Assembly (NCBI GenBank): GCA_004325065.1
Contig: PITI01000008.1
Span: 1-43,091, forward strand
DNA: 43,091 bases
Direction of reading: 5' to 3'
Source of the DNA: Hamiltosporidium magnivora
Taxonomy: Eukaryota > Microsporidia > Dubosqiidae
Made by a program: the position numbers and the translations under genes. Under the pieces are notes generated by a model. It had not been told where the DNA came from, did no database searches, and saw only the letters and a list, made by a program, of their open reading frames with translations. Within the stretch, counting starts at the first letter, position 1, and every line of letters starts with the position of its first letter. Positions 39,061 through 43,091 of the stretch are shown here, in pieces.

Positions 39061-39136
39061 GTGACTAACCGGGGATCGAATCCGGCTCTTCGGAATTAAA
39101 TTCCGAGGTTCGCATTACAACTCAAACCAAAAACCA
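39061..39136 (-). tRNA. tRNA-like gene or pseudogene, apparent anticodon UUA
   Basis: Read on minus, exactly 76 nt fold as a cloverleaf. Acceptor TGGTTTT/TTAGTCA has five pairs (two of them G-U) and two T-T mismatches. T8 G9 are present. The D stem is GTTT/GAAC with a 12-nt loop, the anticodon stem is a perfect TCGGA/TCCGA with loop ATTTAAT, the variable loop is 4 nt, and the T stem CCGGA/CCCGG encloses TTCGATC. Anticodon TTA (39099-39097) would read UAA. Box A and box B-like sequences and a T5 terminator are in place. Against a working tRNA: the acceptor mismatches, T at position 1, and the broken 53-61 pair (A-C). It is a tRNA pseudogene, a tRNA-derived SINE head, or less likely a nonsense-suppressor tRNA. 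Confidence 0.5.
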
Positions 39137-39641
39137 CATGTATAATTCGATTGTAGCTTAAAAAGAAAAGTATACTACCGTGTGCCGGTGTTGAAGAAGT
39201 ATCAAAGAAAGATTGTTTGTGAAATGAAGGTCTTCTGTTTGGTTTATTTTTCACTCTTTCTTGGGGTAAACGAAATAACTATTTAGGGCGTGTTAACGTC
39301 ATACTCAGACTTGAGTTTACAACAGAAATACAAAAAAATATGATAAAAATAGCTTAAGTATAGCAAGTATTTTTAGTAAAAGTAGAAAAACTGTATACAT
39401 CAGCACGAAAGATTCTCAGTTTATGTTTTTCTTAAGATAACCTGGTATTTTAATCTGCTTTCTGAAAACATAAATATCGAAAACGAAACGTTTATATTTG
39501 CGATTTTCCTTTTAGTAGTTCTGGTAAGATATTTAAAACAAAATGTGTATAAGGACTGACTCTTGGGTTCAAAGAATTCGACACATCGGCATTGTCTTCA
39601 ATTTTACTCAACTTCGGCGTTATTAAAATAACTAATAATAG
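39137..39641. other. Spacer with no supported feature
   Basis: Moderately AT-rich DNA between the tRNA-like unit and the next broken frame. No gene, repeat copy or RNA was recognised. Confidence 0.5.
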
Positions 39642-40320
39642 ATGAAATTAAAAAAAAGAGGGGAAATTAGCTACGAGTTTATAAAATTTTGCAAAAAGGT
39701 GCATGAGAACAAAATTAAAATATATTTCTTGATAAATTTACGTACAGGTGAAAATTCTCAATCTAAAAGACTTCGGCAATATATAGAGATTTAAAGAGCG
39801 TATCTTAGCCTGTTTTACGATCAATCCTTTTTCATTGAGACTGAATGTTTTATAAATGTCCTGGTTTGATTTATTCTAATGAAGGCTGTGTATAAACTGG
39901 TGCGAAAGGTATAATAAAACGAATTTTCCTTTATTCTTTTGCAACCATAATTTTTCCTATTTTCGTGTAAATTTTTGTATGAAATTTTTTGTTTATTTCG
40001 TCTTCGGAGTTATATCGACATTTTTTTAGAATAAAATATTTTACAAATTTTTTTAAGTTGCTTCTTATTGAATCGAGCAATATGATGGCTTCTTTATTAA
40101 ATTTCAGTTGTCTTTGGAGAGAAATATATTCAAGATTGGCTTAGTATTGGGCCTCGAGAGTTGAGTTAAACAGATATATCATCTCATCTGGTACCAAGTA
40201 AAATTTGATGATCCAAAATTTTTATTAGCCTTATTTGATCTTTTCAAAATTATACTAAATTATTTTTTCAAATATTTATGCGCTTTTAGTATAATTTTTA
40301 GAATAAAATATAAAATATAA
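39642..40320 (+). pseudogene. Two interrupted plus-strand frames of unknown origin
   Basis: An ATG at 39642 opens 50 codons (MKLKKRGEISYEFIKFCKK) to a TAA; the same frame then continues with two more open pieces (RAYLSLFYDQSFFIETE and FILMKAVYKLVRKV) to 39914, so 90 codons with only two inner stops. A second frame runs 40072-40320 with a single TGA at 40162-40164 (QYDGFFIKFQLSLERNIFKI before it, WYQVKFDDPKFLLALFDLF after it). The mix of Glu, Arg, Asp, Gly and Trp is unlike AT noise. They may be pieces of the same dead gene as the fragments at 36421-38713. I cannot name it. Confidence 0.35.
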
Positions 40321-40425
40321 ATTATAAATCCATAATTTGTTTAGAAACATATATTTTACAATCTTTATTTAAAGTATCACATCTTTTTGAAATAGTAGAA
40401 AATGTTATATTTGTTTTCATGGCAT

Positions 40426-40740
40426 TAGCGCAGTTCTAGGTTTAACATAAATAACAGCTACCCCAGCACTCCATCAGTACCCCCTGCGATACCTAGGTCC
40501 CAAAGGCTTTAATCTACCTGGTGTATATAACCTAGTTAATAGGCGATGCGTTGCCCGGAGTTCGTTAATGTCTGTTCCATGGAGTGTGATCGAAGGTCGA
40601 ATCCTCCCTGATCTCTCCCAAGACACACGGCATTCTCACTTACTCTGCATTTTCTGAACCCAATAAAATTATAGCCAAGATATATTCCAGAGACTTATAT
40701 GGGGTCCACCTAAGCGGTGCAGTGTCATACTAACAGTTAT
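40426..40740. other. GC-rich island, possible mobile-element or structured segment
   Basis: About 315 bases with close to half G+C, the sharpest compositional break in the window. It starts with a box A-like TAGCGCAGTTCTAGG (40426-40440) and contains a box B-like GGTCGAATCC (40595-40604), but these are about 155 bases apart, too far for a simple tRNA head. On minus a 52-codon run is open (GYNFIGFRKCRVSENAVCLG within it), not significant at this base composition. No second copy is in the window. A recent insertion or conserved element is more likely than ordinary local DNA. Confidence 0.45.
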
Positions 40741-40831
40741 AATCATCATATTGGTTTTCTCGGCTTTAAAATATTTTCTTTTTATATCTTATAGGCGCCA
40801 AGTCTTTTAAACCAAGTGTAAAAGGCTAAGT

Positions 40832-41085
40832 TTAATGTTTTACATGGCAATTACTTACATATTCAGCTATGGTCTGCAATCTAATTAAATAAAAAACATC
40901 CAAAAAAATTGTAGAAAAAGTTCGCCATTTCGTAGATCTCTCCTCTTCATGACAACTCTCATGGAACAACCGAGGATGCAGTGTGGTTTTATTTCCACCA
41001 AAAATCCAAGCAATGAGCTTCACGCCAGTTTCACGATCTCATTGCCAAGCAAAAATTTTTTTATGTGGTTATCCTCCCCTCCACT
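40832..41085 (-). mobile_element. Decayed mobile-element-like coding fragment, copy 2
   Basis: Read on minus, 41076-41026 encodes EDNHIKKFLLGNEIVKL, matching the copy at 22888-22838. After a shift the frame from 41023 to 40832 stays open for 63 codons (KLIAWIFGGNKTTLHPRLF, HEEERSTKWRTFSTIFLDV), and the LHPRLF part can be aligned with LDPRLIF of copy 1. It lies on the same strand as, and 3' of, the retrotransposon endonuclease relic, so it could be part of the same insertion or a separate element. Nested alternative frames suggest a Cys/Arg-rich DNA-binding start of a transposase, but this was not confirmed. Confidence 0.5.
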
Positions 41086-41416
41086 ATATTTAGAAGCATA
41101 TTTAAAATCATAATTAAAAATAAAATTTATAATTTAACTCTGCAATGAAATGTATAAATAGTTTATTCAATAAATTTCAGGGTTTAAACCATTTATATAC
41201 TTTTAATTTTTTCTTCGGTTCTTTAACCTCCATCTTTTCTTCTTTTAATTCTGACATTTCTTTTATGTTTATTTTTGGTTACTCTAATGTGGTTCTTTTT
41301 TTGAAATAAAGAATGTATTATTCCTCCATTTAACATTTTTAACATATCGTGCTCGATGCTCGCTTGTTTTAAAGTATGTGTTGGTTCATCGTGAAACTCG
41401 ACTCTCTTAATAACAC
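41086..41416 (-). other. Probable 3' part of the retrotransposon relic
   Basis: Directly 3' of the endonuclease pseudogene on minus. It is purine-rich on that strand (GAAATGTCAGAATTAAAAGA at about 41260-41240) and includes AATAAA near 41170. There is no conserved frame. It may be the element's untranslated tail, or a later AT-rich insertion between it and the 40832-41085 fragment. Confidence 0.35.
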
Positions 41417-42086
41417 TTAATGACTTTCTTTTCCAGCTCTCTTCGGCATTTGTTCCCGAATCAAGTCATCCTGTTGATCAAAGAATATTGTTTCGGCTGT
41501 ATTGTTAAGTCATATCGATTGAATCTATGTCTCTACATTCATGGGTATTTGCAGTCTTTTGAGATATGATTTAGGGTGTTTTGTCACAATACGTTTCCGG
41601 TCATCACATAGGGAATTATATCCGCACTATATTTATAAATAAGACCTAAAATCTGATTAGATTATCATAATTTCTAAGTTTTCAGTTTCAACTATTTGAA
41701 GTGAATCTTGGGAAGTGATTCCTTCTTCAAAATGTGTTATCTTATTCTTCTTCTTGTCTAAAATATATATGTCGGGTCTGTTATTCCTGATCTTAACACC
41801 CGTTTTTATCCTAGTACACACTCTTATCTCCGCATACTCATTATCAAGAATTTTTTGTACTAACTGGGTTAAAATCTTTTGAAGACTATAACTTATATCT
41901 ATTTAGCAGTAGAAGATGCTGGCATCTAACCACTTAATTATGTCCTCTGGTATGGTCATGGTCTAGCATTTTTTCACATCGAGTTGCTAGATGATCTACA
42001 GTTTTACCAGACTTGCCGCCGTGTTGACACATACCATCTTCTCCCCATAATATATTTCCTTTATGGATACAATATGAAATATACGA
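41417..42086 (-). pseudogene. Non-LTR retrotransposon C-terminus: zinc knuckle and restriction-like endonuclease
   Basis: Translating minus from about 42086 gives, in pieces, the C-terminal end of an R2/R4-type (site-specific, restriction-like endonuclease) retrotransposon protein. First comes a knuckle region MCQHGGKSGKTVDHLATRC, with the H-x4-C half intact and one Cys apparently lost. Next is HDHTRGHN, then in another frame EYAEIRVCTRIKTGVKIRNN followed by RPD (41779-41771), and HFEEGIT, whose Glu pair lies at 41728-41723. RPD and the downstream acidic residue form the endonuclease signature. Then come IIPYVMTG and YLKRLQIPMNVET in further frames. Stops at 41936-41934, 41888-41886 and 41659-41657 and at least two frame shifts kill it. 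The reverse transcriptase domain that should lie upstream (above 42090) is absent or unrecognisable, so this is a 5'-truncated, old insertion. Confidence 0.75.
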
Positions 42087-42794
42087 AGATAAAAATAATA
42101 AAAAATAATTCTATAAAGAAGATTAAGAATTTTAAGTCTTTAAATGTATACTTTGTGTCTTAAAACTTTCAAAAAGTATTCCTAAGGATTTCATTTTATA
42201 ATATAAATTTGCAAAATATTCTAAAAATATATCTAACGTAAAATTTTTTTATTTTGAACAATAGTAACTTGTAAAATGTATCTTTTTATTTTCAAATCAA
42301 TAATTTAATAGAATTTATAAATTTGTTATATGCAAATAACTTGCCAGATAAAACGAGGAAAGAACTGATATAGATAAATAATAATACTGTTATTTTTTGA
42401 AATTTGTTCTTTTATTTTCAAATAATATTTTTATGAACACAATAATATTTATATTTAGGAATTTTATGATTGAAATAATTTCAGATAATAAAAATCTAAA
42501 TTTAAATGGATAAAAGTCAGTCGGATTAAAAAAAATATTTTTGTTTCGATAAGCTTAATCTAATATAAGGCCTTAATCGATATGACAATGCTAAAATTGA
42601 TAAATTAATATAAATCCTTATGTTATAATAAAAATAAAAAACTCATCTAAGAAGATAGCATTTATGACCAATAGTATAAATATATCTTGCCAAATCGTCA
42701 CAAATAGTCTTATAATAAGAATTCTCTGATAATAATTCGAATCAGATATTTTATTCTTATACATCACTATAAAAACTAAGGATTAATACATTGA
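42087..42794. other. AT-rich DNA with no supported gene
   Basis: This is where the retrotransposon's reverse transcriptase would lie on minus; no such motif can be read. Composition returns to the extreme AT level abruptly above 42090, so the element is truncated here. Confidence 0.55.
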
Positions 42795-42870
42795 GGGTGG
42801 CAAAATGGTTAATAATTTAACCGTTTGGCTGCTAAGCAATTATTGCAAGAACGCACGAAAACTGCGGGAC
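42795..42870 (+). pseudogene. tRNA-Ser(GCU)-like relic
   Basis: A good box A (TGGCAAAATGGTTAA, 42798-42812) is followed by an anticodon-loop-like CTGCTAA (42829-42835, anticodon GCT) with flanks TTGG and GCAA. These pair except for one G-G, as in eukaryotic serine tRNA. A CGCA...TGCG hairpin follows and CTGCGGGAC ends the unit. Box B is lost (GCACGAAAACTGC in its place) and no acceptor pairing is visible, so it is not functional. It is a tRNA pseudogene or the head of a tRNA-derived SINE. Confidence 0.4.
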
Positions 42871-43091
42871 TTATTTTCAATTGATGTTGTCAATTTTTTT
42901 TTTATATATATATATTGTTTCGCACAACTACAATGTAACAAGTGTTAATGATAACATAGAAAAACAAGTGGTCGTTAAAAATTAAAATTTATAAAAAGAT
43001 AACTTAAAGTTTATTGATTTTCTCTTATGATCAGCACGTGAATCAATGATTTCGAATGATTCCGGCGTAGGCACTAGGTGATACATGATAA
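42871..43091. other. Right end of window: TA run and unassigned DNA
   Basis: A run of alternating TA lies at 42903-42914. The last 60 bases are less AT-rich (GATTCCGGCGTAGGCACTAG) and may begin another feature cut by the window edge. Confidence 0.5.

Noticed and set aside
40426..40604. Functional tRNA with boxes A and B in the GC-rich island
   Set aside because: The box-like sequences are about 155 bases apart and no cloverleaf can be drawn.
36421..42086. Genetic code change (UAA/UAG or UGA read as sense), prompted by the UUA anticodon and inner stops
   Set aside because: The broken frames contain all three stop codons as well as frame shifts, which is decay and not recoding. The intact gene ends normally in TGA.
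1..43091. rRNA genes, CRISPR arrays, integrons, bacterial operons
   Set aside because: No conserved rRNA segments, no regularly spaced direct repeats other than the left-end hexamer array, and no bacterial gene organisation were seen.

Overview
The window is a very AT-rich (by eye roughly four-fifths A+T), gene-poor stretch of a eukaryotic chromosome. It opens with 48 head-to-tail hexamers (TAATAC; TTAGTA on the other strand), oriented as a left-hand telomere would be, though it could also be a plain microsatellite. Only one long intact gene is visible: an intronless 478-codon frame on the minus strand (10405-11841), with a TATA-like box close upstream and an AATAAA signal 8 bases past the stop. 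Tight gene ends, extreme AT content and retroelement debris would fit an expanded, repeat-laden microsporidian genome or a similar parasitic eukaryote. The organism is not fixed by anything I can see.

Layout: 1-288 hexamer array. 289-10400: unassignable AT-rich DNA carrying three diverged copies (2874, 7018, 9901) of a 210-270 bp dispersed repeat. 10405-11841: the orphan gene. 11878-36420: mostly AT-rich DNA with two more copies of the repeat (16796, 29999), a less AT-rich island before the fourth copy, a 60-bp tandem duplication (19499), a fragment of a mobile-element-like reading frame (22695-22915) and two weak candidate frames (28002-28349 minus, 32520-32912 plus).

36421-43091 is visibly richer in G+C and is a graveyard. 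It holds broken open frames of unknown origin, a 76-nt tRNA-like cloverleaf with anticodon UUA and a Pol III terminator (39061-39136 minus), a GC-rich island (40426-40740), a second copy of the mobile-element frame (40832-41085 minus), the decayed zinc-knuckle plus restriction-like endonuclease end of a non-LTR retrotransposon (41417-42086 minus), and a serine-tRNA-like relic (42795-42870).

I see no operon, rRNA, CRISPR array or pathway. The repeats, tRNA-like units and retroelement remnants are best read together as mobile DNA in different stages of decay around one surviving gene. Most short AT-rich open frames are what base composition alone would give and were left out.
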